Under the pieces are notes generated by a model that was given only the letters and a program-made list of their open reading frames with translations, was not told the origin of the DNA and did no database searches. The position numbers were made by a program, and so were the translations under genes. From NCBI GenBank assembly GCA_937868095.1, contig CALMLO010000032.1:1-64000 (forward strand): 64,000 bases of DNA, given 5' to 3'. Within the stretch, counting starts at the first letter, position 1. Each line of letters starts with the position of its first letter. This document shows, one piece after another, positions 1 to 9,054 of this stretch. The stretch comes from an uncultured Phycisphaerales bacterium. Lineage in GTDB: Bacteria > Planctomycetota > Phycisphaerae > Sedimentisphaerales > Anaerohalosphaeraceae.

Positions 1-58
1 GTTCCCGCACCCCCGCCCCAAAGTAGAGAGCCGATCACTCAACGGAGGAACCAGACCA

Positions 59-709
59 ATGCAGGCAGCCGCCCACAACGGCAAATACGGCATTGTCCGT
101 CAGGCCGGCATGGAGCTGGTCAAAATCCATCACGACCTCGAAAACGAAAAGCAGCCCCAGCCGATGGCTCAAAAATCCGCGCCTCCATTAGATTATCAGC
201 AGTTCCCTTCAAAGCCCCTCTATTTCCCCCATTGTTTCCGGCTTTTCCCCTCCACTTCCTCTCCATTGCCCCCTCTCAGCCATTCCCGCCTGGCCCCCCA
301 ATCCGCCTCTCCATTGAATTACCAACCCCTGCCCCCAAATCCCCTCAACCCTTCCCCTCTGGCTCAAGAATCCCCGTCTCCATTGAATTATCACCAATTG
401 CTCCTCAATCCTTTCCAACTGGTTCAAAAATCTGCATCTCAATTGAATTCTCAGCAATTTCCCCCAAACCCCCTCAGCAGCCCTTTTCAACTGGCTCAAA
501 AATGCGCGCCGACGCCTCCGCAGGTCCAAAATCCGGCTTTAAAATGCGCACGGCCGTTTTTAAATGGCTTTAAAATGCGCGCCGCCTGCGCGCCGCGGTG
601 CGCAAATTTCCCCAAAAACCCCATTTCCAGCCCAAAAACCCACAAAACAGCAATTTTTGACAACACCCCCCCTCGATGGAGAACAAAAACATGGGCTCGA
701 ACTTTTTAA
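59..709 (+). CDS. Hypothetical proline-rich ORF running into a repeat element
   Basis: The frame is open from the left window edge to the stop at 709. An ATG at 59 has a good GGAGGA-type ribosome binding site about 9 bases upstream, so either a start here or a gene entering from the left is possible. The first 33 or so residues (MQAAAHNGKYGIVRQAG...) have ordinary coding character and GC-rich third positions. From about residue 50 onward the protein is translated from the pyrimidine-rich repeat and becomes a string of Pro/Leu/Asn/Ser-rich units of 20-24 residues. It ends convergently, one base before the stop of the GH76 gene. I recognise no domain. The repeat may have been inserted into, and so extended, the 3' end of a real gene; the repeat part may not be a meaningful protein. 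Confidence 0.3.
   Translation: MQAAAHNGKYGIVRQAGMELVKIHHDLENEKQPQPMAQKSAPPLDYQQFPSKPLYFPHCFRLFPSTSSPLPPLSHSRLAPQSASPLNYQPLPPNPLNPSPLAQESPSPLNYHQLLLNPFQLVQKSASQLNSQQFPPNPLSSPFQLAQKCAPTPPQVQNPALKCARPFLNGFKMRAACAPRCANFPKNPISSPKTHKTAIFDNTPPRWRTKTWARTF
211..672 (+). repeat. Long inverted repeat, left copy
   Basis: Pyrimidine-rich on the plus strand. It matches the reverse complement of 4481-4949. The part from about 491 to 672 is nearly identical between copies (about six mismatches by hand alignment) and carries three AAAATGCGC motifs plus a GCGC-rich block. The part before it consists of degenerate tandem units of 60-72 bp, each opening with CTGGCTCAA or a variant and containing CTCCATTGAATTA or a variant. 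It abuts the 3' end of the GH76 gene. Confidence 0.85.
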
Positions 710-710
710 C

Positions 711-3700
711 CTACCCCTCCAGCCATTCCCTGGCCAGAACACTCAAATCGTCGAGATTGACTTGGCAGTCGCAGGTAAGGTCGCCCTCGCAGGTCCGGCT
801 GTCCAGCCATGTTTCCCCAAAAATAGCCAAATCCTCAAGGTCAACAATGCCATCCTTCGTAAAATCACTGATTAAGGCGTGCCGGCGATACAGAGAAAAA
901 ATATCCTCATCACTCAGACTGCGGTCGTAAATGCGTACCTCGTCCAGATATCCCTCGAAGAAACCCGTGGTTGCGGCGGCGGCATTCTTAAAAGCGCCGA
1001 TCATCACGTTCTGCCCCGCTGCCGTATTGACAGTTTGTTCATTGCTCGAAAGGGCCGCTTGCAAAATGCCGTCAACATACAGCCGAATCTCACTGATATC
1101 CGGGCTTCCATCATTGGCGAAAACCGCCGCCGCATGGTGCCACCGGCCGTCATTAACAGTCGAGGTCGATGTTGTCCGAACGTACCCGCCCCAGACACCA
1201 ACGCTGACGGTTCCGTCAGCTTCTACACGGAAAAACCACTTTTGCCCGGAATTTTCGCTCCCCCAGCTGAGGATGCATACCTGCCGGGCCGCAGTGGTTT
1301 TGACCCAGGCGGTACAAGTACGGCTGGCAGGTCCAAGAACGCCTTTGTACCCGGCAACCTCCACATAGTCATCAACCCCATCAAAAAACAAACCGCCGCA
1401 TTGTTTGCCGGCAGTCCGCGCTGCAAAGTCCATATTAACCAGCACGCCGTTACGGCCGTTTCCAGAGGCATCAGCAGTCGTTGTTCCGGCGGCCTCATTA
1501 AACGACCAGTAAGCCGTCGGGCTGTCCACACCGCGGCCGTCAGCCACAGACCGTCCCGTCAAACCTCGTGCGTAAAGGCGGGCGATTTCAGCATTGGACA
1601 AGGGGCGGCTCCAAAGAGCCAAATCGTCCATGCTGCCGCGAAAATAAGCATCCCCCGACCAGTTGCTTTTGCCGATGTAATTTCGAGTACGGTTTACAAT
1701 GGGCGGCACGGCTGTCTTGCCGGCAGCAATCTCAGTTCCATTCTTGAACAGTTTTACATAACCGGAAGCATCCAGAACGGCGGTAAGCATTTGCCACTGA
1801 TTCAGCGCAATGGTCCCAGAAGCCGTCGCTTTCCCACCGCTGACCGAGCCGTTGTATGCTTCGAAGGATAAGGTGTTTGATGTGTCTTGCCGTGCAAAGA
1901 CAATATTGTTGCTGGCTGAACCGCAGCCCAAATCCAGAAAACGAGCCCAAAAGCCCGCCGCCGTGGGATACACCCAGACGTTGACGGTCATGCCGCCGGT
2001 AAAGTCGGCAAAGCCCTCCGGCAGCCGCACATAATCATCTACACCGTCAAAGCTCAGGGCATCCGCCATCAGTCCGGCAGTACTCACAGGGCCAACCAGC
2101 AACGCATGGTTCTGTGAGGGAGATGAATCCAGCAGAGTACTTCCGCTGATGAACGCGGAGTCCATCGGGTAATGAACAAACAGCCCCTGCGTTGGATAAG
2201 GGGCCGTAGTAAATGTCCAAAGACGACCAGGGGCAATATCCTGTTCGGCTGTTTCTTCATCCACCCGCCAATAATAGGCAGTGTCCTGCACGAGCGAGGG
2301 TCTGAAGAGCGTGCTGGTCTGGCGGCCTTTGTATTCCGGCGAAGCGGGTGCGGCATTCAGGACCGCGATTTGCTCCGTTCCCAGATAAAGAAGATGAGCA
2401 GCAGCCAGAGAGCCGGCCGTCCATTCAAGACTAATCACATCAGTAGTCCCCATGGTTTGGGTCGGCGGAGCAGGGTTTTCCGCCTGACCGCCCGTTCTGT
2501 ACAGCAGCTGCACTTCCTCAGGGGTAAGGGCATAATTACAGATTCTCACATCATCCAAGCGGCCTTCAAAATAGGCATCCGCCGACCAGTTGCTTCGACC
2601 TATGTAGTTGTTCACCCGCTGGATGTTGGAGGGCACAGCAGTAGTGCCGGATGCAATCTGCACACCGTCTTTGTAGAGAAGAACATTGCCGGAAGCATCC
2701 AAGGTAGCGGTGAACATTTGCCACTGGTGAAGTACAATCGCACCAGTTGCACGCACCTGGCCGCCGCTGGCGGTTCCGTCATATCCCTCAAAGAACAGGT
2801 CGTTGGAATTGCCATATCGGCCAAAAACAATATTGTTATTGTACTGGCCATTGCCAAAATCGAGGAAACGGGCCCAATTTTTGACCGCCGTAGGATAAGC
2901 CCAGACAGAGACAGTCATGCCCCCCCTGAAATTGGCAAATCCATCAGGCAAGTCGATATAATCATCAACACCATCGAACAGCAGTGCCCCATTCCATGGA
3001 CCTGCTGCGGCATTCTGCTCAAATGCAAAGGAATCTCCGCAAAGCGTGCCATGACAGCCGAAACCGCTGGAGTCAGCGGCGAGCGTCCCGCTGGTTTCAT
3101 CCAGCATCCACCGGCCTATGAGTCTTTCGGCGAACCACGTATGGGGGGTTGTGCCGCCGGGAGTGGAAGCCATTCTCCAATAGGCCAGTGCAACCGAAGC
3201 ATTGTCAATCATGTCGGCGGAACTGATGCGGCTGGTATCATTCCACACCGCCGGATACAATCCATTGGAAGGGTCTATGCAATTGACATACAGAAACTCC
3301 AGATAGCCGGCGGCCGTATCGAGCCAGCGGGAATTGCCGTCCGATTCGTACAAATCCGCATAGGCATTGGTCATATCATGGCCGCCCCATTTACCGTGCT
3401 GGGTGAGGGCCTGTGTTGTTCGGTTGATAAAGACATGTTCCATCGCGGCGGCCATACGTTCCGCCTCGGCAAGATAAGTTTCGCTGCCCGTGATCTGGTA
3501 AAGACGGACGGCGGCTTGGGTCATTACCGCCGTCTGATAGCCAAGGGCCCCCTGGTTGGTTTCATGGAAAAGGCCGGTGTCATACCGAAGGTTGGAGTTC
3601 ATAATCCAGGAATACAACCTCTGCCCATCCGTCTTGTAGTGCTCGATTGCGGTTTTCTGATACAGAATCAGGTTGGCCAGAATTGTCGGGGCTGTGGAGC

Positions 3701-4253
3701 ACACACTGGCTCCGCCGGTATCTGATTCATGCCAGCGAATCCCGCCGTTAGGGGAATCGGCGGGGTCATTTTCACCGCTCATACAGAAAACGACAGTCTC
3801 CTGTGCCCATCCGAGATACTTGGAGTTTCCAGTCAGTTCGTACAGGTCCAGCAAAGCCAGTGCAAGCCAGGCATTATCATCATAGTAGCGGTCACCACAG
3901 CCGCCGTAGGAGGAATTAAATCCGCTGGTTTGATTCTGCGTGCACCAGTAGTGCAGACGCAATTGCTCCACCAGCTGTTCGGCCCTCTGGAGATAGGCAG
4001 AATCAACCTTTGCAGCAGCAGCGAGGGCACGCAGTATAACGCCTTGACCCCACACATAATCAGGCCAGGTTGCGGTCAGGGAATTGCGGTAAAGGCCATC
4101 TCCCCGGCCATACCGGTTTTGAATTTGAGTAAGAATTTCCTGCCCCCACCGCTGGAATGTCGGACCAGTGATTCTATCGGCCCAAGTGTGCTGGGCAGCG
4201 AAAAATGACAAAAAAATCGATACAAAGAGGGATGCACGTGCGGTTTGATTCAT
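711..4253 (-). CDS. Secreted GH76-like glycoside hydrolase with LamG and dockerin domains
   Basis: Large secreted enzyme of 1180 residues with a signal peptide at about 1-25 (ends near HTWA-D). Residues about 27-365 look like a GH76 endo-alpha-1,6-mannanase catalytic domain, an (alpha/alpha)6 barrel, with the paired aspartates in YYDDNAWLALALLDL and a GGIRWHES segment. Three LamG/concanavalin-like domains follow (about 370-580, 690-895 and 905-1128), each with an FDGVDDY motif. An Fn3-like segment with YYWRVDE lies between the first two. The last 50 residues are a dockerin-like pair of Ca-binding loops (DFTKDGIVDLEDL and DLTCDCQVNLDDL). The expected role is extracellular attack on mannose-containing glycan, with LamG modules aiding binding and the dockerin anchoring or docking. 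AGGTGTGA precedes the ATG. The gene is flanked by inverted repeats. Exact glycan specificity is inference. Confidence 0.88.
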   Translation of the reverse strand: MNQTARASLFVSIFLSFFAAQHTWADRITGPTFQRWGQEILTQIQNRYGRGDGLYRNSLTATWPDYVWGQGVILRALAAAAKVDSAYLQRAEQLVEQLRLHYWCTQNQTSGFNSSYGGCGDRYYDDNAWLALALLDLYELTGNSKYLGWAQETVVFCMSGENDPADSPNGGIRWHESDTGGASVCSTAPTILANLILYQKTAIEHYKTDGQRLYSWIMNSNLRYDTGLFHETNQGALGYQTAVMTQAAVRLYQITGSETYLAEAERMAAAMEHVFINRTTQALTQHGKWGGHDMTNAYADLYESDGNSRWLDTAAGYLEFLYVNCIDPSNGLYPAVWNDTSRISSADMIDNASVALAYWRMASTPGGTTPHTWFAERLIGRWMLDETSGTLAADSSGFGCHGTLCGDSFAFEQNAAAGPWNGALLFDGVDDYIDLPDGFANFRGGMTVSVWAYPTAVKNWARFLDFGNGQYNNNIVFGRYGNSNDLFFEGYDGTASGGQVRATGAIVLHQWQMFTATLDASGNVLLYKDGVQIASGTTAVPSNIQRVNNYIGRSNWSADAYFEGRLDDVRICNYALTPEEVQLLYRTGGQAENPAPPTQTMGTTDVISLEWTAGSLAAAHLLYLGTEQIAVLNAAPASPEYKGRQTSTLFRPSLVQDTAYYWRVDEETAEQDIAPGRLWTFTTAPYPTQGLFVHYPMDSAFISGSTLLDSSPSQNHALLVGPVSTAGLMADALSFDGVDDYVRLPEGFADFTGGMTVNVWVYPTAAGFWARFLDLGCGSASNNIVFARQDTSNTLSFEAYNGSVSGGKATASGTIALNQWQMLTAVLDASGYVKLFKNGTEIAAGKTAVPPIVNRTRNYIGKSNWSGDAYFRGSMDDLALWSRPLSNAEIARLYARGLTGRSVADGRGVDSPTAYWSFNEAAGTTTADASGNGRNGVLVNMDFAARTAGKQCGGLFFDGVDDYVEVAGYKGVLGPASRTCTAWVKTTAARQVCILSWGSENSGQKWFFRVEADGTVSVGVWGGYVRTTSTSTVNDGRWHHAAAVFANDGSPDISEIRLYVDGILQAALSSNEQTVNTAAGQNVMIGAFKNAAAATTGFFEGYLDEVRIYDRSLSDEDIFSLYRRHALISDFTKDGIVDLEDLAIFGETWLDSRTCEGDLTCDCQVNLDDLSVLAREWLEG

Positions 4254-4480
4254 TCACACCTCGATCTTTACAAAATACATCTTTTTCGTTCAGATCAAAC
4301 AATTTGAGTCAGACAAACCAATGGTCCCCATCTGGATGGGGTTCATACCCCCAATAAAGAGCTAAAAATTTCACATAGGCCAAACTGTTCCCCACACACA
4401 TTTATTTTACAAAAGCCCCTTCCCCTTCGTCAAGAAATAACCGGCGGGCGGTCTTCGGAAGCGGGGAGTTGGGGGGGGCG

Positions 4481-4949
4481 GGGGGTGTTGTCAAAAATTG
4501 CTGTTTTGTTGGTTTTTGGGCTGAAAATGGGGTTTTTGGGGAAATTTGCGCACCGCGGCGCGCAGGCGGCGCGCATTTTAAAGCCACCTGAAAACGGCCG
4601 CGCGCATTTTAAAGCCGGATTTTGGACCTGCGGAGGCGTCGGCGCGCATTTTTGAGCCAGACAAAAAGGGCTGCTGAGGGGGTTTGGGGGGAATTGCTGA
4701 GAATTCAATGGAGACGGGGATTCTTGAGCCAGAGGGGAAGGGTTGAGGGGTTGTGGAGGCAGGGGTTGGTAATTCAATGGAGACGGGGATCCTTGAGCCA
4801 GAGGGAAAGGGTTGAGGGGTTGCGGGGGCAGGTGCGGAGAATTTAATTGAGAGGGGGATTTCTGAGTCAGAGAGGAAGGGCTGAGAGGGGGCAATGGAGA
4901 GGAAGTGGAGGGGGAAAGCCGGAAACGATGGGGGAAATGGAGGGAGTTT
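4481..4949 (-). repeat. Long inverted repeat, right copy
   Basis: Reverse-complement counterpart of 211-672, lying about 230 bp upstream of the GH76 start. On the minus strand it has three tandem units of 69, 69 and 72 bp and then the conserved GCGC-rich tail. On the plus strand it is strongly purine/G-rich. The unit lengths in both copies are multiples of three and all units stay in one reading frame. Confidence 0.85.
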
Positions 4950-5777
4950 GAGGCGGATAAGCGCTGTCGGGTTTTGCTCCTTCTGCTGCCCATTTTAATT
5001 CCTTTAGTTCCTATACCTTGCGGCTCCTTTGGGCCGGATGTCTGCTCCTTCGTCAGTCAAGCGGGTATTATACCATAAATGTTTTTGAAATCAAGGAAAT
5101 GTTTGGTAATTATCAAACTTTTTTGGCAGGCAGGCGGAGCCGCGGTTTTGGAAAGAATTAAGAGTAAAAAGGGGAATAGTCGAGGAAGCGGGTCTGGTTT
5201 TGGGTTTTGGATGAAAAGTAAGTAAAAAATGGGGGAAATGGCTTGCCGGAGGGGGTTGAGGTTGGGTATAATAGCGGCGAAACGGCTGCTTTGAAAAGAC
5301 ATCAAAAAATAGAAGGGAACAAATAAGATATTGTTACGGCAAAACGCCTATGGCAACATTCGAAGACTCATTACATTTGGCGAAAGAAAAAATGCTGGAC
5401 AATACCTTACAGCCGACTATCAAACAGAATACTATTGTTTGTCAGATGAAGCAGCGGCGATTCCAGATGACTCCGGTAGTAATTTCCGGGCGGTTTTTTG
5501 CATCCAGTCGGCATCGCCGAAGGGGCGGCCGGTGGAGCGGTCACCTGCGGCCCGAAAGGAAAGAATGCGTACGGCTGCCACAGAAAAAACAGTTTGCCAG
5601 CAGTTGAGCCGAAATGGCGGGAAACGACCGATTGACCCCTGTCAGCAAGTTCTGTAAAAATGTTCGTAAAGAAGCTTGGTTATACAGATACTCGCTACTT
5701 TTGCAGGCCGACCGTGCCAATGGTTGATCTTGGATAGGTAATGGAACGGGCGAGTGAGAGCACGTAATGGGATTTTC
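4950..5777. other. Gene-poor stretch, no gene recognised
   Basis: About 830 bp between the right repeat and the Mrr-N-like gene. Small open frames exist on the plus strand (for example from ATG 5350 and a TTG at 5331, about 85-108 codons), but neither translation looks like a protein. Frames on the minus strand at 5057-5305 are low-complexity. No tRNA, terminator or known RNA was recognised. A decayed gene cannot be excluded for 5331-5757. Confidence 0.5.
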
Positions 5778-6374
5778 TCAGGGATTGGCGCTGTCTTTTT
5801 TGCTTTGCAGAAATTGCCTTCCTTTTTCTGAAATTTCCCAAATGCCGCGAGGGCTGTCGTTTTTCAGGAGCCCTTCGCTCATCAGGCGATTTCGTGCCCA
5901 TTGGGCTGCGTTGCGCCAGCGAAGATTCCTTGGATCAGAGGTCAGCGGTTCAAAATCATACGGCTTGAGTATTTCTTGCATTTTTCTGCCGACGCAATCC
6001 AGTACCTCTGCTACTGGGCCGGAGCCGCCCATTTCGGTTAGGACCTCTAAAATCGGTATGCGATATGCTTCTTCGGGTGTGCGCATTCCCCTCTGGAGAC
6101 GGCCGTGATTTCGTCGCTGGATGCGGGCTGCCTCCATTTCCTCCTGATCCATTTCGATCTGGGTTAAGGATTCCCATTCCTTTTTCAGGGAAGAAATTTT
6201 GTCGCGGAAGGCGGTCAGTCTGCCAGCGTGTTCGAGGGTCTCTCGGGCGCGGTCATAATCGCGATTTTCAAAGGCCTTCGCGCCCACTGTATTGATAAAA
6301 TCAATCTCCGCTTCCATTTCTTCCAGCAACATCTCGAAGGCCGCACTGACATTGGTGGGATTGTTTTCGAGCAT
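5778..6374 (-). CDS. Mrr-N-like winged-helix DNA-binding protein
   Basis: 198 residues. The N-terminal half (about 1-90) is an acidic, coiled-coil-like helical region. Residues about 105-192 resemble the Mrr N-terminal winged-helix domain, with an IPILEVLTEMGGSG start, a WRNAAQWARNRLMSEGLL helix and a GIWEISEKGRQFL wing. The nuclease domain of Mrr restriction enzymes is absent, so this is probably a stand-alone DNA-binding or regulatory protein. A strong AGGAGG sits upstream of the ATG. Neighbours (WYL regulator, aminotransferase) do not reveal a pathway. Domain assignment is from pattern recognition; the biological role is unknown. Confidence 0.7.
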   Translation of the reverse strand: MLENNPTNVSAAFEMLLEEMEAEIDFINTVGAKAFENRDYDRARETLEHAGRLTAFRDKISSLKKEWESLTQIEMDQEEMEAARIQRRNHGRLQRGMRTPEEAYRIPILEVLTEMGGSGPVAEVLDCVGRKMQEILKPYDFEPLTSDPRNLRWRNAAQWARNRLMSEGLLKNDSPRGIWEISEKGRQFLQSKKDSANP

Positions 6375-6809
6375 AAAAACCTCCTTTCATCCTATTATTT
6401 TAAGGGAAATCATACACAATTTGGGTGATTTGGCAAGGGTTTTTGGGGGGTTTTGTTGGGGTAATGACGGTGCGGGGGTTTCGGCACCATGCCGGAATGC
6501 CCCCGCTGTGCAGAGAATCGGGGGCTTTTGGCTAAAAGCCCTTCTGCCGCATTTCTCCCCTCGATTGCCGGCTTTTCTCTGCACCCGTCTATTGCCCTCC
6601 TCCGCCTTGCCTTTTGTTTTTTCTGGCGGCGAACGAGTTTGGCCGCCGTACAAAAATAGTGTACGAGGGTGGTCTGACAGGGTTGGTCGTATCCTTAGGA
6701 CGGCGGAGGAGGGGCGGGGTCTGACAGGAGCGGTCAGGCGTACTATGTTTTGTATATCGGGCGGGGCGGGGAACCGAAGAATTGAGGGGGAGGAGGGTGA
6801 AAAAATTTT
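6375..6809. other. Intergenic region, no gene recognised
   Basis: 435 bp between the start of the Mrr-N-like gene and the 3' end of the WYL regulator gene. It is G-rich on the plus strand and has a short direct repeat (GTCTGACAGG, near 6672 and 6719). It should hold the promoter of the 5778-6374 gene. No convincing ORF, tRNA or terminator was seen. Confidence 0.5.
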
Positions 6810-7820
6810 TCAGTTTTTTTGTTTTTCTTGCCGGCGTTCGTACCTGTGTGTCATCTGTTTGATTTCATTTTTGACCTGGCGGATGAGGGAGGGCGGGGAA
6901 AGGACTTTGGCACGGCTGCCGAAGCTGAGGATCCAGCGGAGCAGTTCATCAGTGGGTGTTATTTCAAACTGGACGATGAGGGTATCGCCCGTGTCGCGGA
7001 TAATGGTTTGGGATGGATGTCGTCGTGTTTCGCGGACGTTGGCGGCGGCCCAGCCGTCGAGTTGGATTCGGATTTGGCGGGGGTTGGGGGGCTTTGAGAA
7101 GATGCCGAAACTGTCCTGTGTGTGACGAACGAGGGAGAAATCGGGGGGCCGCTGGAAAGTGTGTCCGGTTGGTTCTGCGGATAGGATTCTGCTGATTTTG
7201 AGGGTACGGATTTCTTCGTATCGTTCCATCCAGCCGATGCAGTATAAATCGCCGTCGAAAAAGACCATGCCGTAGGGGTGATAGAGGGTTTCGTAAGGTT
7301 CGCTGGAGCGGGTGGAGCGATAGCGAAGGCGGATGATGTGTGAATCCTGAACGGCGCGGGCGAGGAGGCGTATGATTTTGTCGTGGGCGGCGTAGGTGTT
7401 CAGTGCGGTGGTTTTGACGAGGAGGTGCTGTTCGAGGGTGGCGAAATAATCGAGGGTGCGTGGGGAGAGCATAGCTTTGATTTTGTCCATGAGGGTTGCT
7501 ATGCCTTCGCCGAAGAGAGTGCCGGAGAGGGGGGACAGGAGTTTCTGGCTGAGGTAGAGACTGATTAGTTCGGTGGGGGAGAAGAGCATTTGGCCGGTTT
7601 CGATGAAGCGGCTGTGGAGTTTCCAGAAACGTTTGCCAAAGAGGCGTTCTTCGAAGGTGATGGGGAAGCCGAGTTCACAAAGGATTTTGAGGTCGCGGAG
7701 TACCTGACGTTTGCTGCACTCGAGGCGGTGTGCCAGTTCGTCGGCGGAGATGCCGAAATGGAAGGACTGAAGGATTTTGAGGAGGTTCCACTGGCGTATC
7801 AGTGACTGGCCGCGAGACAT
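6810..7820 (-). CDS. WYL-domain transcriptional regulator (YafY/DeoR type)
   Basis: 336 residues. An N-terminal DeoR/HTH_11-type helix-turn-helix lies at about 1-65 (SADELAHRLECSKRQVLRDL). A WYL sensor domain covers about 140-215, with the family-like HPYGMVFFDGDLYCIGWME. A WCX-like C-terminal region follows at about 240-325, ending in a Lys/Arg-rich tail. Proteins of this build bind DNA and sense a ligand, often a nucleotide or nucleic acid, through WYL. No defence genes lie next to it, so a general regulatory role is as likely as a defence role. The ATG at 7820 begins MSRGQSLIRQW. It is transcribed away from the Mrr-N gene region and towards it at its 3' end. Confidence 0.88.
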   Translation of the reverse strand: MSRGQSLIRQWNLLKILQSFHFGISADELAHRLECSKRQVLRDLKILCELGFPITFEERLFGKRFWKLHSRFIETGQMLFSPTELISLYLSQKLLSPLSGTLFGEGIATLMDKIKAMLSPRTLDYFATLEQHLLVKTTALNTYAAHDKIIRLLARAVQDSHIIRLRYRSTRSSEPYETLYHPYGMVFFDGDLYCIGWMERYEEIRTLKISRILSAEPTGHTFQRPPDFSLVRHTQDSFGIFSKPPNPRQIRIQLDGWAAANVRETRRHPSQTIIRDTGDTLIVQFEITPTDELLRWILSFGSRAKVLSPPSLIRQVKNEIKQMTHRYERRQEKQKN

Positions 7821-7940
7821 GAGTGTTCCTTTCCGTCTGAATCCTTCTTTTTCAGTGTGTTTTCCAGCGGAGCCGTGTAAAAAGCCGGCCGGGTTAAGGC
7901 AAGTTTTTTTGCGATATGCGGCGGGCGGGGGGGTGAATGT

Positions 7941-8798
7941 TCAGGGGGTGGAGAGTCGGGCGAGTACGTACTCCTGAAACTTTTTGATGAGGGCAAGTGT
8001 GCAGGGGCCTGGGCGGCCGTTTCCGACGGGTCTGCCGTCAAACTGAATGATGGGCTGGATGTCTTTGGTGGTCAGGGCCATGAAGAGTTCATCCATCTGG
8101 GCGGCCTGCTGGGGGGTGAGGGCCTTTTCTACGGGGGTCAGGCCTGCATCGCGTGCGATTTGCAGGACGACGGAGCGTGTGATGGATGGGAGGATTTCCG
8201 GGCCGAGGGGGTGTGTGTGGAGGGTTTTTTCGCGGCCGTTGACGGCGAAGAAGGTCGAGCCGGCTCCTTCGGTGATGAGGTTTTTGTCGTTGACGAGGAT
8301 GGCTTCTTCGCAGCCTTTGCGGTCGGCTTCAATCCGTGCGAGGACGTTGGGCAGCAGGTTGAGGGATTTGATGTCGCAGCGTTTCCATCGCAAGTCGGGG
8401 TGAGTGCAGACGCGGACGCCGGCCAGTTTTTTCTGGGGGTTGTCCCGCAATTCCTGGACGGTGAGGAAGAACGAGGGTTTGAGGTTGGGGGCGGGGAGAT
8501 GGTCGCGGAGCTGGCAGCCGCGGGTGAGGTGGAAATAGATTTTGGCGTTTTGAAGGCCGGCCTGGCGGAAGGCGTCGAGGACGCGATTGCGTATTTGGGT
8601 GATATTGAGCGGGGAAAGTCGGATTTCGGCGGCACTTTTTTCGAATCTGGCTAAATGTTCTTCAAAGGCAAAGAGCCGTCCCTGATAACTTCGAAGCACT
8701 TCATAGACGCCGTCTCCGAAGAAAAGTCCGCGGTCGAGTTTGTCCAGCGGCACTTCGGTCAAAGGCAGCAGTTTTTCATTGATGACAGCAAGTTCCAT
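7941..8798 (-). CDS. PLP-dependent class IV aminotransferase, D-amino acid type
   Basis: 285 residues, the normal length for fold-type IV aminotransferases (D-alanine aminotransferase and branched-chain aminotransferase). N-terminal DRGLFFGDGVYEVLRSYQG is the family start. The PLP-binding lysine is in RCDIKSLNLLPNVLA, and the phosphate-site glutamate and glycines are in ITEGAGSTFFAV. These features fit D-amino-acid transaminase (Dat) or an IlvE-like enzyme. Dat would interconvert D-alanine and D-glutamate for peptidoglycan. CGGAG precedes the ATG. It sits alone upstream of the WYL gene with a 120-bp gap. The family is certain; D versus L specificity is not. Confidence 0.85.
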   Translation of the reverse strand: MELAVINEKLLPLTEVPLDKLDRGLFFGDGVYEVLRSYQGRLFAFEEHLARFEKSAAEIRLSPLNITQIRNRVLDAFRQAGLQNAKIYFHLTRGCQLRDHLPAPNLKPSFFLTVQELRDNPQKKLAGVRVCTHPDLRWKRCDIKSLNLLPNVLARIEADRKGCEEAILVNDKNLITEGAGSTFFAVNGREKTLHTHPLGPEILPSITRSVVLQIARDAGLTPVEKALTPQQAAQMDELFMALTTKDIQPIIQFDGRPVGNGRPGPCTLALIKKFQEYVLARLSTP

Positions 8799-8964
8799 TT
8801 TATTCTCCGGTTATAAACGTTGTTTTCCTTATCATAAGAATATCGTCAAAAAAAGCAATGCGAGATAAAAGCGAGGGAAAGAGAAGAGGGGACTGGGTGC
8901 TGGAGTGTTTCTAAGTGGTTAATTTATAAGGGGTTGTAATTTTGTTAAATCCGGCAAAAAAAAC

Positions 8965-8993
8965 TTTACAAATGGAGATGCAAGCCCTACAAT
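8965..8993 (+). promoter_or_regulatory. Promoter of rplU
   Basis: TTTACA (-35) and TACAAT (-10) separated by 17 bp, about 60 bp upstream of the rplU start. A sigma70-type match by eye. Confidence 0.6.
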
Positions 8994-9054
8994 ACTCGCC
9001 TCTTGAAGTGAATCCATGGAATTTGTTGAAATCTTAGCAGTGAGAAGGAAGACG

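Noticed and set aside
211-672. CRISPR array
   Set aside because: The tandem units vary in sequence and lack the constant repeat plus unique spacer pattern; no cas genes are present.
711-4253. Plus-strand ORFs of up to 517 codons opposite the GH76 gene
   Set aside because: They are antisense shadows of the large gene, whose own translation has clear domains.
5057-5305. Minus-strand ORF of 82 codons
   Set aside because: Low-complexity Leu/Pro/Ile translation from AT- and purine-skewed DNA, with no ribosome binding site or family-like motif.
5331-5657. Plus-strand ORFs of 85 and 108 codons
   Set aside because: The two overlapping frames both look random, with Arg/Gln-rich runs and no recognisable domain; kept only as a gap note.
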